Source of the DNA: Desulfobulbaceae bacterium
GTDB lineage: Bacteria > Desulfobacterota > Desulfobulbia > Desulfobulbales > Desulfurivibrionaceae
Direction: 5' to 3'
DNA length: 64,000 nucleotides
NCBI GenBank assembly: GCA_004332195.1
Contig: SJBG01000002.1
Coordinates: forward strand, 124,001 to 188,000
Below are positions 26,989 through 36,130 of this stretch, one piece after another. How positions within the stretch are numbered: the first letter of the stretch is position 1; every line of letters starts with the position of its first letter. The notes below the pieces were generated by a model, which saw only the letters and a list, made by a program, of their open reading frames with translations, was not told the origin of the DNA and made no database searches. Made by a program: the position numbers and the translations under genes.

Positions 26989-27957
26989 ATGCGGATCGTG
27001 CCGGCTTCGGCCACCATTCTTGACGAACTTGACCGCCAGAGCATGGCCCAGAGGATCGAACTCTGTGGCCGACTTTGCTACAAGAGCGAAGATAAAATTT
27101 CTGCTACCTCCACGGAATCTTTTATCCGTCGAGTAATTGGGCATGGTCATAACTCGGTGCTGGAAATGGCGGCCCTGACGCTGCGGGTTCATTGCGAAAC
27201 CGAGGCAATCATCGACCAGTTTCTGGCCTCCCATCTCAAGTATTTGCAAATCGACCGACCGGAAAAAAAAGTCAAGATTCTGTTGATCAGTGGCACGGTG
27301 CGGGCTTTCCGTGAAATGTATCAATCCTGGAGCAATGTCAAGCTGGTCAAGGCCATCATCGCGATGTTGGTCGTCCGGCATCCCTTGTTGTTTCTTGACC
27401 TTGGCGGCAAGCGTGGCTTTCTGCCCCAAACCGGGGTGGAGGTGGAAAAGCTGAGTCTGGCCAACGTCGATGCGCTGCCCACCGCGTTATTGATCAAACA
27501 TCGACACCTGGCGGTTCGTTTCATCACCAATCGGGCGGTGACCCACGAGTTGGTGCGTCACCGTCCCTGTTCTTTTCTGCAAGAAAGCCAGCGCTACTGC
27601 CGTTACTCCCAAAACAAGTTTGGCAATGAAGTGACCTTTATCCGGCCGCTGTTTTTCACCGAGCATAGCGATGAATATTGTCTCTGGCAGCAGGCCATGC
27701 TGGAGGCCGAGAAGACATACTTGCAGTTATTGAGAACATCTTCCCCCCAAGCGGCCCGTACAGTTTTGCCCAACTCCTGCAAGACCGAAATCATCGTTTA
27801 CACTAATCTCCTGGCGTGGTTGCACATCTTTCGAATGCGAACCACTCAGGCGGCAGAGCCCTCAATGCGCGAAGTTATGATTCCGCTGCTCCACGCCATG
27901 CAATCACGATTCCCCGCGATTTTCAGTGGGTTACAGGGAGAGTTGGGAGACAACTAA
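26989..27957 (+). CDS. thyX: Flavin-dependent thymidylate synthase ThyX
   Basis: 322 residues, longer than the usual 220-260. ThyX makes dTMP from dUMP using methylene-THF, FAD and NAD(P)H. The signature RHRxxSxxxxSxR is present as RHRPCSFLQESQR (about residues 190-202), and HNSVLEMAALTLRV matches the N-terminal conserved block. About 60 extra residues lie between these blocks (LVVRHPLLFLDLGGKRGF region). Its place before fhs and folD groups genes that use or make folate C1 units. Confidence 0.93.
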   Translation: MRIVPASATILDELDRQSMAQRIELCGRLCYKSEDKISATSTESFIRRVIGHGHNSVLEMAALTLRVHCETEAIIDQFLASHLKYLQIDRPEKKVKILLISGTVRAFREMYQSWSNVKLVKAIIAMLVVRHPLLFLDLGGKRGFLPQTGVEVEKLSLANVDALPTALLIKHRHLAVRFITNRAVTHELVRHRPCSFLQESQRYCRYSQNKFGNEVTFIRPLFFTEHSDEYCLWQQAMLEAEKTYLQLLRTSSPQAARTVLPNSCKTEIIVYTNLLAWLHIFRMRTTQAAEPSMREVMIPLLHAMQSRFPAIFSGLQGELGDN

Positions 27958-28000
27958 AGCAAAGTCTCTACACATTATTAAATTTTAAAAGAGGAATACC

Positions 28001-29764
28001 ATGGCCCTTGATCCAACCAAACACGCGGACTGGGAAATCGCCGAAGAGGCGGAAAGCCGCATGAAAACCGTTTATGAACTGGGCGAAAAGCTGGGCCTGG
28101 AGAAAGAGGAATTGCTGCCCCATGGCCACTATGTGGCCAAGCTCGACTATCGCAAAATTCTTGATCGGCTCAAGGACAAGCCCGACGGCAAATATATTGA
28201 TGTCACCGCCATCACGCCCACTCCGTTAGGCGAAGGCAAATCAACCTGTGTCATGGGTCTGGTTCAGGGGTTGGGTAAGCGGAACAAATCGGCGATCGGC
28301 GCCATCCGTCAACCATCCGGCGGCCCGACCATGAATATCAAGGGTTCGGCAGCCGGCGGCGGTTTAGCCCAGTGTCTCCCGCTGACCCCTTTCTCTTTAG
28401 GTCTCACCGGCGATATCAACGCCATCATGAACGCTCATAATCTCGGGATGGTGGCCCTGACCTCGCGGATGCAGCATGAGACCAACTACACCGACGAACA
28501 GTTGGCCAAGCGGGACTTAAAGCGACTGGACATTCACCCCAACAAGGTGGAGTTCGGCTGGATCATCGATTTTTGCGCGCAAGCCTTGCGCAATATCACC
28601 GTCGGGCTGGGCGGCAAAATGGATGGGTTGACCATGCAAAGTCATTTTGCCATTGCGGTAAGCTCCGAGATTATGGCGATTCTCTCGGTAGCTCGCGACT
28701 TAAAAGATATGCGTGAGCGCATCGGTAAAATCGTAGTGGCGTACGACCGGCAGGATCGGCCCATCACCACCACCGATCTCGATGTGGCCGGGGCCATGAC
28801 CGCCTGGATGGTGGAGGCCCTTAATCCCAACCTGCTGCAAACCATAGAAGGTCAACCGGTGGTGGTCCACGCCGGGCCTTTTGCCAATATCGCCATTGGT
28901 CAGAGCTCGGTTATCGCTGATCGGGTCGCCCTTAAGCTGGCCGACTACAACGTCACCGAGAGCGGTTTCGGGGCCGATATCGGCTTTGAAAAATTCTGGA
29001 ATCTCAAGTGTCGTTATTCCAACTTAAAACCCCACTGTGCGGTGGTGGTGGCCACGATCCGGGCGCTCAAATGCCACGGCGGCGCCCCGCTGCCGGTCCC
29101 GGGTCGGCCGATGCCGGCCGAATACGGTAAAGAAAACGTTGGCTGGGTGGAAGAGGGTACCCAAAACCTGCTCCATCACATCGAGACGGTCAAAAAAGCC
29201 GGGATCAACCCGGTGGTCTGTATCAACGCCTTTTACAGCGACACCGACAACGAGATCAAAGCTGTGCGCCGGCTCTGTGAATCGGCTGGGGCCCGGGTGG
29301 CGGTCTCCAGACATTGGCAGTACGGTGGCGATGGCGCCCTGGAGTTTGCCGACGCGGTGGTGGATGCCTGTGAGGAAGAAAATGATTTTCGCTTCCTCTA
29401 TGACCTTGACACTCCCCTTTCCCGGCGGATTGAACTGATCGCCACCGAAGTTTACGGCGCCGACGGAGTCAGCTACTCCCCTGCAGCCCAAGCCAAACTG
29501 CAACGAATGGAGGCCGACCCGGAAATAAAAGAGATGGGAACCTGTATGGTTAAGAGCCATCTTTCCCTCTCTCACGATCCGTCACTCAAGGGTGTGCCCA
29601 AAGGTTGGACCCTGCCGGTGCGGGACATTCTCTCCTACAAGGGCGCTGGTTTCGTGGTTCCGGTGGCCGGGGCCATCAGCCTGATGCCTGGCACGGCCTC
29701 CGATCCCGCTTATCGTCGAATCGACGTCGATGTTGCAACCGGCCGGGTCAAAGGCGTGTTCTAG
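28001..29764 (+). CDS. fhs: Formate-tetrahydrofolate ligase (Fhs)
   Basis: 587 residues, about 30 longer than typical. It activates formate to 10-formyl-THF with ATP, the entry step of the methyl branch of the Wood-Ljungdahl pathway. The nucleotide-binding [10 protein letters not shown], the [19 protein letters not shown] segment, and LTGDINAI are highly conserved. AAGAGGAA lies before the ATG. It sits between thyX and folD; no formate dehydrogenase is in the window, so the formate source is unknown. Confidence 0.97.
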   Translation: MALDPTKHADWEIAEEAESRMKTVYELGEKLGLEKEELLPHGHYVAKLDYRKILDRLKDKPDGKYIDVTAITPTPLGEGKSTCVMGLVQGLGKRNKSAIGAIRQPSGGPTMNIKGSAAGGGLAQCLPLTPFSLGLTGDINAIMNAHNLGMVALTSRMQHETNYTDEQLAKRDLKRLDIHPNKVEFGWIIDFCAQALRNITVGLGGKMDGLTMQSHFAIAVSSEIMAILSVARDLKDMRERIGKIVVAYDRQDRPITTTDLDVAGAMTAWMVEALNPNLLQTIEGQPVVVHAGPFANIAIGQSSVIADRVALKLADYNVTESGFGADIGFEKFWNLKCRYSNLKPHCAVVVATIRALKCHGGAPLPVPGRPMPAEYGKENVGWVEEGTQNLLHHIETVKKAGINPVVCINAFYSDTDNEIKAVRRLCESAGARVAVSRHWQYGGDGALEFADAVVDACEEENDFRFLYDLDTPLSRRIELIATEVYGADGVSYSPAAQAKLQRMEADPEIKEMGTCMVKSHLSLSHDPSLKGVPKGWTLPVRDILSYKGAGFVVPVAGAISLMPGTASDPAYRRIDVDVATGRVKGVF

Positions 29765-29856
29765 TCTTAGTGCGTTTTTTTTTGGGGCTGTAACATATCG
29801 AAAAAACGGCGAGGCCGTTAACTCTAGAAAACTTAAGACTAATCAAAATTGTAATA

Positions 29857-29912
29857 GATCAGTTTACCAGGGCTATTAAATTTAGCGAAATTCAGAGGTG
29901 AGCTTTTACTCA
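29857..29912. repeat. Dispersed TTAAATTTAGCGAAATT motif upstream of folD
   Basis: AGGGCTATTAAATTTAGCGA followed by AATTCAGAG occurs just upstream of folD and, nearly identical, at 42460 (before a TPR gene), 52888 (before birA) and, diverged, 10422 (before ileS). Where it is followed by paired arms, the whole forms a hairpin element; here only the leading part plus AGCTTTTACTC is present. A small AACGGC/GCCGTT hairpin (29805-29819) lies in the same fhs-folD gap. Confidence 0.6.
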
Positions 29913-29935
29913 AAACCAGAAGGGAAAATTGGATC

Positions 29936-30823
29936 ATGGGCGCCAAAATTATCAGCGGAACCGAGGTCGCCAGAGCCATCCGGGCGGAGTTGAAACAGGA
30001 AGTCGCCGAGCTTCAAGCAAAGCACGGGGTGACGCCGGGTCTGGTTACCATTTTAGTGGGTGATGATCCCGCCTCCCAGTCCTATGTTGCCGCCAAGAAT
30101 AAAACCGCCAAAGAGCTGGGAGTTTACTCCGAACAGATTACTCTGCCCGTCGACACTTCTGAAGCTGAATTGCTTCAGTTGGTAGAAAAGTGTAACCGGA
30201 ATGCCAAAATCAACGGCATTTTGGTTCAACTCCCCCTACCCAAGCACATCAATGAGGCCAAGGTGCTTTATGCTATCGATCCCAACAAGGACGTGGATGG
30301 TTTTCACCCAGTCAATGTGGGCAAGATGGTCTTGGGCCAACAGTGTTTTTTGCCCTGCACCCCCCACGGAATTCTCGAACTGCTCAAGCGCAGCGGGATC
30401 AACACCACCGGGGCTGAGGTGGTGATCGTCGGCCGCAGCAACATCGTCGGCAAGCCCATCGCCAATTTGATGTTGCAAAAACGGGAGGCGGGCAACGCCA
30501 CCATCACCTTATGTCACACCCGAACCAGGGATCTTGCCGCCCATACCCGGCGGGCCGATATCATCATCGCCGCCGCCGGGACGCCTAATATGCTTAGCGC
30601 CGAGATGGTCAAGGACGGAGTGGTAGTTATTGATGTTGGAGTCAACCGTATAGGGACGAGCGCTTCGGGTAAGGCGATTTTAGCCGGTGATGTCGATTTT
30701 ACGGCGGTCAAGGAAAAGGCCTCCTGGATCACCCCGGTGCCTGGCGGGGTGGGGCCGATGACCATCACCATGCTGATGAAAAATACCGTTTGGGCGGCGG
30801 CTCGGGCCGCCGGAATTAGCTGA
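29936..30823 (+). CDS. folD: Bifunctional methylene-THF dehydrogenase/cyclohydrolase (FolD)
   Basis: 295 residues. It converts 10-formyl-THF via methenyl-THF to methylene-THF (or the reverse). Visible are VGDDPASQSYVAAKNK with the catalytic lysine, VQLPLPKHI, DVDGFHPVNVGKM, VIVGRSNIVGKP in the NAD(P) site, and TPVPGGVGPMT. It takes the product of Fhs and feeds the MetF domain encoded 22 bases downstream, in line with the order of the pathway. Confidence 0.97.
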   Translation: MGAKIISGTEVARAIRAELKQEVAELQAKHGVTPGLVTILVGDDPASQSYVAAKNKTAKELGVYSEQITLPVDTSEAELLQLVEKCNRNAKINGILVQLPLPKHINEAKVLYAIDPNKDVDGFHPVNVGKMVLGQQCFLPCTPHGILELLKRSGINTTGAEVVIVGRSNIVGKPIANLMLQKREAGNATITLCHTRTRDLAAHTRRADIIIAAAGTPNMLSAEMVKDGVVVIDVGVNRIGTSASGKAILAGDVDFTAVKEKASWITPVPGGVGPMTITMLMKNTVWAAARAAGIS

Positions 30824-30845
30824 AAAACAGCAATAAAGGAACGAC

Positions 30846-33782
30846 ATGGAAACAGTAACAAAATCCGTAACAAAATCTGCCAGTCGCCTGGAAAAAGTAC
30901 TCCGCTCCGGGGACTTTGCCGTCACCGGCGAGTTGGTGCCACCCAAGAGCGCCAACCCCGAGGTGGTGCGGGAAAAGGCGCGATTGCTCAGGGGGCTGGT
31001 CGATGCGGTCAATATTACTGATTGCCAAACCGCCATTGTCCGAATGTCCAGCATTGGGGCCGGGTTGTTGACCCAAGCCGAAGGGGTGGAGCCGATCATT
31101 CAGTTGACCTGCCGGGATCGTAACCGTATCGCTATGCAGAGCGATATCCTGGGGGCCGCCGCCTTCGGGTTGAAAAACCTGCTCTGCCTCACCGGCGATC
31201 ACCAAAAATTTGGCAATCATCCGGGGGCCAAGGGCGTTTTCGATATGGACTCCATCCAGCTATTAGGGGTGATGAAAAACCTGCGGGATGAGAAAAAGTT
31301 TCAGTGTGGGGAAGTGATCAAGGATCATGAGCCCCGTTTTTTTTTGGGTTGTGCCGCCAATCCCTTTGCCGGGCCAAACGAGCCTGCCCGAGCCGCCCGT
31401 CTGGCCAAAAAGGTCGCCAGCGGGGCCGATTTTGTCCAAACCCAGATCATTTATAACGTGGAGCGTTTCGCCAAATTCATGGCGGCGGTCCGTGAGTTGG
31501 GCCTGGACCAGCAAGTCTTTATCCTGGCCGGGGTGACCCCTCCCCGCTCCCTGGGGATGGCCCGCTACATGAAAAACTTTGTCCCCGGTCTCGATGTTAC
31601 TGATGAGGTCCTCAAAAGAATGAGTGGAGCCAAAGACAAAGAGGAAGAGGGGATCAAGATTTGTGTTGAGATCATCAACCAGTGCCGTGAAATCAAGGGG
31701 GTGGCCGGCGTTCATATTATGGCTATTGAGTGGGAAGCGGCGGTGGCGGAAATTGTCAAGCGCGCCGGCTTGGCCGACCGGCCTGGGTTGGAACCTGATT
31801 TAGAGGCGGAAAAAGTTCCGATTCCGGCCCCGATAATTGAACGACTTACGGTTGGACAGCCTGCGGCGGTGGACAAGCCTGTTACCGCGACCCTTGAGGT
31901 TGCAAAGACCATCGATTTTCAATCTGCGGCTGAGGCTGCTGAAACTGCTGAGACCACCGAGGCTGCGCAATTTGCTCAAGCCGGCGAGGCCGCGGCCGCT
32001 GAGTTGGCCGCCGCTCGCCGGGAAGCAGCAAAAATCATTGCCGCCGCTCGGGCCGAAGCGGCGGCGATTGGTGTCCAAGCTGCGGTGCCGGTACCGGCTT
32101 CGGTACCGGCTTCGGTTCCGGCTCAGGCCCCGACCGTGGCGGTGGCCGAGATTACCGACAGCGCTCAGATTCATGCTCAATCAGCGGCGGATGCGGCGGA
32201 TGCGGGAGAAGACGAAATGAACGAAAGAGAACGTCAAATGGCTTTGAATTCGGTGCGTCGTGGACTTGCGGCCCTCAAGAAGACCTTTGGTTTGTCGGAT
32301 GATCAGTTCGACGCCATGGCTCAATTTGCCGGAGCTGAGGCGATCCTCAAACGTGAACCGCTCATCGGGACCGGGACCTCTGTAGCGGTTATCCCGACCC
32401 AACCTGAAGCCTTGACGGTTCCCGTCTCCGCCGAGCCAACTCCTGCCGCGGCCAGCCCAGATCCCGTGGTCTCAAAGGCCGCGAAGGCCCAAACGCCCGG
32501 GGAAGCTCAAAAGGCCGCCGAAATTAAGGCCCAGGAGGAAGCCAAGGCCCAGGAGGAAACTAAGGCTCAGATGGAAGTCCAGGCTCAAGCGGAAGCCAAA
32601 GCCGCGGCAGCGGTCAGAAAAAAAGCGGCGGCCCAGGCCCCGGCCGCCAAAGAAAGCAAAAAACTAGCCGATGCCCAAGATCAGGCCCCGGCTGCGACCA
32701 AGGTGGCTGAGAAGACCGCCAAAGTTGTCGAAGTCCCGGCTCAACCGGAGGTCAAAACAACAACATCCGTCGCTCCGGTCGCCGTTCTTGCGGGGGGTGA
32801 GCTGGCCGGTGAAAAGATCTCACTTGCCAAACGGGCCAGCAAAATTTCCACCACCGATTACATCCAAAACTATTCCGGGGCCATTTGTGAGGTAAGCTTG
32901 GGTAACGCTCCTGATGGTGTCACCGTTGGCGGAATCAACGCTCTGCCTTTTCATCTCTTTGAAGGTGAAATGAAGCACCAGCCCCTGATCGCCATGGATG
33001 TTTTGGATGTATTGCCCGAGGAGTGGCCCACCTCACTGAGTCGCCATTTTGCCGAAGTGATGAATAATGCCGTAACTTGGGCTCAAAAGTGCGTGCAAGA
33101 TTACCAGGCTGAGGCTATCTGCCTCTCGCTGGTCAGCACCGACCCCAACGGGCTGAACCGCTCGGCTGCTGACGCGGCCAAGATCGCCGCCGCAGTGGTC
33201 AAGGCCATCGAGGTACCGATCATTATCTGGGGTTGCGGCAACAACGAAAAAGATACCGAAACCTTGCGGGAAATCACCGCCATCATCGGTGATCGGAAGG
33301 TCTGCCTGGCCCCGCTGGAGGACAAGAACTACCGTTCTCTGGGCGCCACCGCCATGGCCTTTCAGCATCCTATGGTGGCCTCTTCTCCCATCGATGTTAA
33401 TTTGGCCAAGCAGCTTAATATTCTGCTGGAAAATCTTGGGGTGCCCTTAAACACCATCTTGATTGATCCTTCCGTTGGCGCTCTTGGCTACGGGATTGAG
33501 TATACCTATTCGGTAATGGAGCGAATTCGCCTGGCCGCCCTGACCCAGGAAGATGTCAAGCTCCAGGTGCCATTTATCTGCAACTTGGGCCGGGAGGTTT
33601 GGAAAACCAAGGAATGCCGTTTGCCCAGCGATGAAATGTTGGGCGATCAGGAAACCCGCGGGGTGCTGATGGAAGCCATTACCGCCACCTGCATGTTGAT
33701 GGCTGGCGGTGAGGTCTTGATTATGCGTCACCCTCGGGCTATTGCCCTGACCAAAACTTTGATTAAGGGCCTGATGGCCTGA
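30846..33782 (+). CDS. Fused methylene-THF reductase and corrinoid protein small subunit (MetF-AcsD)
   Basis: One uninterrupted frame of 978 residues. Residues 1 to about 310 are a MetF-type reductase (GELVPPKSANPE, LLCLTGDH, AGVTPPRSLGMARYM). Residues 311-455 and about 515-650 are Ala/Glu/Gln/Lys-rich linkers. A small helical segment (RGLAALKKTFGLSDDQFDAM) lies between them. Residues from about 652 to 978 are AcsD/CdhD, the small subunit of the corrinoid iron-sulfur protein (VGGINALPFHLFEGEM, IDPSVGALGYGIEYTYSVME). The domains make methyl-THF and carry the methyl group to acetyl-CoA synthase. An in-frame ATG at 32217 (Met458) preceded by GGGAG could allow separate translation of the AcsD half. 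The fusion is unusual in my knowledge of the families. Confidence 0.9.
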   Translation: METVTKSVTKSASRLEKVLRSGDFAVTGELVPPKSANPEVVREKARLLRGLVDAVNITDCQTAIVRMSSIGAGLLTQAEGVEPIIQLTCRDRNRIAMQSDILGAAAFGLKNLLCLTGDHQKFGNHPGAKGVFDMDSIQLLGVMKNLRDEKKFQCGEVIKDHEPRFFLGCAANPFAGPNEPARAARLAKKVASGADFVQTQIIYNVERFAKFMAAVRELGLDQQVFILAGVTPPRSLGMARYMKNFVPGLDVTDEVLKRMSGAKDKEEEGIKICVEIINQCREIKGVAGVHIMAIEWEAAVAEIVKRAGLADRPGLEPDLEAEKVPIPAPIIERLTVGQPAAVDKPVTATLEVAKTIDFQSAAEAAETAETTEAAQFAQAGEAAAAELAAARREAAKIIAAARAEAAAIGVQAAVPVPASVPASVPAQAPTVAVAEITDSAQIHAQSAADAADAGEDEMNERERQMALNSVRRGLAALKKTFGLSDDQFDAMAQFAGAEAILKREPLIGTGTSVAVIPTQPEALTVPVSAEPTPAAASPDPVVSKAAKAQTPGEAQKAAEIKAQEEAKAQEETKAQMEVQAQAEAKAAAAVRKKAAAQAPAAKESKKLADAQDQAPAATKVAEKTAKVVEVPAQPEVKTTTSVAPVAVLAGGELAGEKISLAKRASKISTTDYIQNYSGAICEVSLGNAPDGVTVGGINALPFHLFEGEMKHQPLIAMDVLDVLPEEWPTSLSRHFAEVMNNAVTWAQKCVQDYQAEAICLSLVSTDPNGLNRSAADAAKIAAAVVKAIEVPIIIWGCGNNEKDTETLREITAIIGDRKVCLAPLEDKNYRSLGATAMAFQHPMVASSPIDVNLAKQLNILLENLGVPLNTILIDPSVGALGYGIEYTYSVMERIRLAALTQEDVKLQVPFICNLGREVWKTKECRLPSDEMLGDQETRGVLMEAITATCMLMAGGEVLIMRHPRAIALTKTLIKGLMA

Positions 33783-33789
33783 TCCTGCT

Positions 33790-33807
33790 CCCAGACTTAA
33801 GTCTGGG
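33790..33807. promoter_or_regulatory. Perfect 18 bp palindrome before acsB
   Basis: CCCAGACTTAAGTCTGGG is a perfect inverted repeat seven bases after the stop of the MetF-AcsD gene and 90 bases before acsB. It is followed by two TGAATCCGG direct repeats. Without a T-run it is not a clear terminator; an operator, an mRNA processing hairpin or a stability element would fit equally well. Confidence 0.55.
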
Positions 33808-33897
33808 CTTGAATCCGGGTATGGGCCTGCACCTGAATCCGGCGGAATTAGCGGCAAATTAACGCGAAGTAACGGTTTAAATAACAGGGAGAAAGTT

Positions 33898-36102
33898 ATG
33901 TCCAAGATTATTTGTTCCGCCGCGATCCGGGGGGCCTTCAAGATTATTGATATGGCCGAGGAGAGTTTTGCGGCGGCTTTGAAAAAATACGGCCCGGAAC
34001 ATGAAGTGGCTTTTCCCAATACCGCCTACTACCTGCCCATCATCTACAGCATGTTGGGCGTCAAAGTGGAAAGACTCGGCGATATGACGGAGATTTTTCA
34101 GGAGTGCCGCGCCCTGCTGCCGGCGCATGTCACCGAAAATCTCTGGTTGCCTTATCTCGCTCCGGCTCTCGATGCCGGCATGGCTACCTATTTTGCCGAG
34201 GAAATGTTTGAGGCCATCCGTTACTTAAACGAGCCCGATCATTACACCAAGACCGAAGATCCGCTCGCCAACAACATCTGGCTGGGGGCTGCCGATGACG
34301 TGATTTTTCGTAAGCGCGGGGTCGAGTTCGTTGATGGCACCGCCCCGGGTTTTGCCGCCATCTTGGGCGCGCCCGCCGACCCGGCAATGGCCAGCAAAAT
34401 CGCGTTAGAGCTTCAGGAAAAGAACCTTTACATCTTTATGCACGATCACGCCAACTCAATTCGGATGCCGGAGCAATTAATCAAGCAGGGGGTGCAAATT
34501 GGTTGGAACACCCGCCTGGTGCCCTTTGGGACGAGTTACACCTCCGTGGTGTTTTCCATTGGCTTTGCCTGTCGGGTGGCCCTGGCCTTCGGCGGGATCA
34601 AGCCCGGCGATTATAAGGGTAACCTGCTTTACAACAAGGATCGGACCTTTGCCTTTGTTATGGCCTTTGGCGAGGTCAGCGACGAGTGGTATGCCAACGC
34701 CGCCGGCGCCATCAACTGGGGCTTTCCCACTATTTCCGACTACAATATTCCGCAGATTTTGCCCACCGGAATCTGCACCTACGAGCATGTGGTCAGCCAA
34801 GTGCCGCACGCGGAATTTGTCCAAAAAGCCATCGAGGTGCGAGGGCTGAAGGTCAGCATCAGCAAAATTGATATCCCGATGTCCTTTGGTCCGGCCTTTG
34901 AAGGCGAACGGATTCGTAAGGATGATCTCTTTATGGAGTGTGGCGGTGGCCGAACCTCGGGGGTGGAAGTTTTGATCTCTAAGGAAATGGAAGAAATCGA
35001 GGACGGCAAGATTACCGTTGAAGGCCCGGATATCAAGGATATCAGTCATGGTCAAAATCTTCCCTTAGCTGTCCTGGTGGAAGTGGCCGGCCGTCAGATG
35101 CAGTCCGATTACGAGCCCATCTTAGAGCGCCAATTCCATCACTTGATCAACTACGTCCAGGGCCTGATGCACATGGGCCAGCGCGATATCATGTGGCTGC
35201 GGATCGGCAAGGCCGCCGTCGAGAAGGGCTTTTCTCTGGCCCATATCGGCAAGGTACTGCACGGCAAGTTGCACCAGGAATTTGGAGCTATCGTCGATAA
35301 AATTCAGGTCAAGATCTACACCACCCAGGAAAAGGTCGAGGAAATTCTGGAGTTGGCTAGAAATGTTTACGCCGAACGTGACGAGCGCCTGGGTTCAATG
35401 ACCGACGAAACCGAAGATATCTTTTACTCCTGTACGCTTTGCCAGTCGTTTGCCCCCAGCCATGTCTGCATCATTACCCCGGAGCGCATCGGCATGTGCG
35501 GGGCCTACAACTGGCTGGACGGCAAGGCTTCTTATCAGATCAACCCCACTGGTCCCAATCAGCCCATCGCCAAAGGTGAATCTTTAGATGCCACCCTAGG
35601 TATTTTCCAGGGAATCAACGAGTTTATCGGCCAGGCCTCCCGGGGCGTGGTCACCGAGTTGGCCTGTTATTCCCTGATGAACAGCCCGATGACCGCCTGT
35701 GGTTGCTTTGAGGCCATTGCCGCGATGTTGCCCCAGTGTAACGGGATCATGGTGGTCAATCGCGAGCATGCGGGAATGACCCCGTCCGGGATGAAGTTCA
35801 CCACCCTGGCCGGGATGGCCGGGGGCGGGGCCCAGACCCCGGGGTTTATGGGAGTTTCCAAGCATTATCTGAGCAGTCCCAAGCTTTTTCTGGCCGAGGG
35901 GGGGCTGGCGCGTTTGGTCTGGTTGCCCAAAATGCTCAAAGAAGAGTTAAAGGACAAGTTGATCAAGTGTAGTCAGGCGGTAGGTATGCCGGATTTTTAC
36001 GATAAAATTGCCACCGAGGAACAGGGAACCACCGAGGAAGAAATATTAGGGTTTCTTAAGAAGGTTGGGCATCCGTCCTTAGAAATGGAAGCTGTCGTTT
36101 AA
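33898..36102 (+). CDS. acsB: Acetyl-CoA synthase (AcsB) of the CODH/ACS complex
   Basis: 734 residues, the bacterial AcsB length. It joins the methyl group from the corrinoid protein, CO from CODH and CoA to acetyl-CoA (or the reverse) at the Ni-Ni-[4Fe-4S] A-cluster. The six A-cluster cysteines are in place: CTLC, then Cys after eight residues (SHVC), Cys after nine more (GMCG), and the later Cys-Gly-Cys in TACGCFE. AGGGAG precedes the ATG. The CODH subunit that should supply CO is not encoded in the window; cooC at 9.4 kb indicates that one exists in the genome. Confidence 0.97.
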   Translation: MSKIICSAAIRGAFKIIDMAEESFAAALKKYGPEHEVAFPNTAYYLPIIYSMLGVKVERLGDMTEIFQECRALLPAHVTENLWLPYLAPALDAGMATYFAEEMFEAIRYLNEPDHYTKTEDPLANNIWLGAADDVIFRKRGVEFVDGTAPGFAAILGAPADPAMASKIALELQEKNLYIFMHDHANSIRMPEQLIKQGVQIGWNTRLVPFGTSYTSVVFSIGFACRVALAFGGIKPGDYKGNLLYNKDRTFAFVMAFGEVSDEWYANAAGAINWGFPTISDYNIPQILPTGICTYEHVVSQVPHAEFVQKAIEVRGLKVSISKIDIPMSFGPAFEGERIRKDDLFMECGGGRTSGVEVLISKEMEEIEDGKITVEGPDIKDISHGQNLPLAVLVEVAGRQMQSDYEPILERQFHHLINYVQGLMHMGQRDIMWLRIGKAAVEKGFSLAHIGKVLHGKLHQEFGAIVDKIQVKIYTTQEKVEEILELARNVYAERDERLGSMTDETEDIFYSCTLCQSFAPSHVCIITPERIGMCGAYNWLDGKASYQINPTGPNQPIAKGESLDATLGIFQGINEFIGQASRGVVTELACYSLMNSPMTACGCFEAIAAMLPQCNGIMVVNREHAGMTPSGMKFTTLAGMAGGGAQTPGFMGVSKHYLSSPKLFLAEGGLARLVWLPKMLKEELKDKLIKCSQAVGMPDFYDKIATEEQGTTEEEILGFLKKVGHPSLEMEAVV

Positions 36103-36130
36103 GCTGAAGGAACTTAAGAGGAACGGATTA

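Noticed and set aside
29805-29819. AACGGC/GCCGTT hairpin as terminator of fhs
   Set aside because: No T-run follows on the plus strand; the A-run lies upstream instead.
32181-32402. Many overlapping frames opposite the Ala-rich linkers and other GC-rich genes
   Set aside because: They are shadows of well-supported genes, without ribosome sites or conserved motifs.
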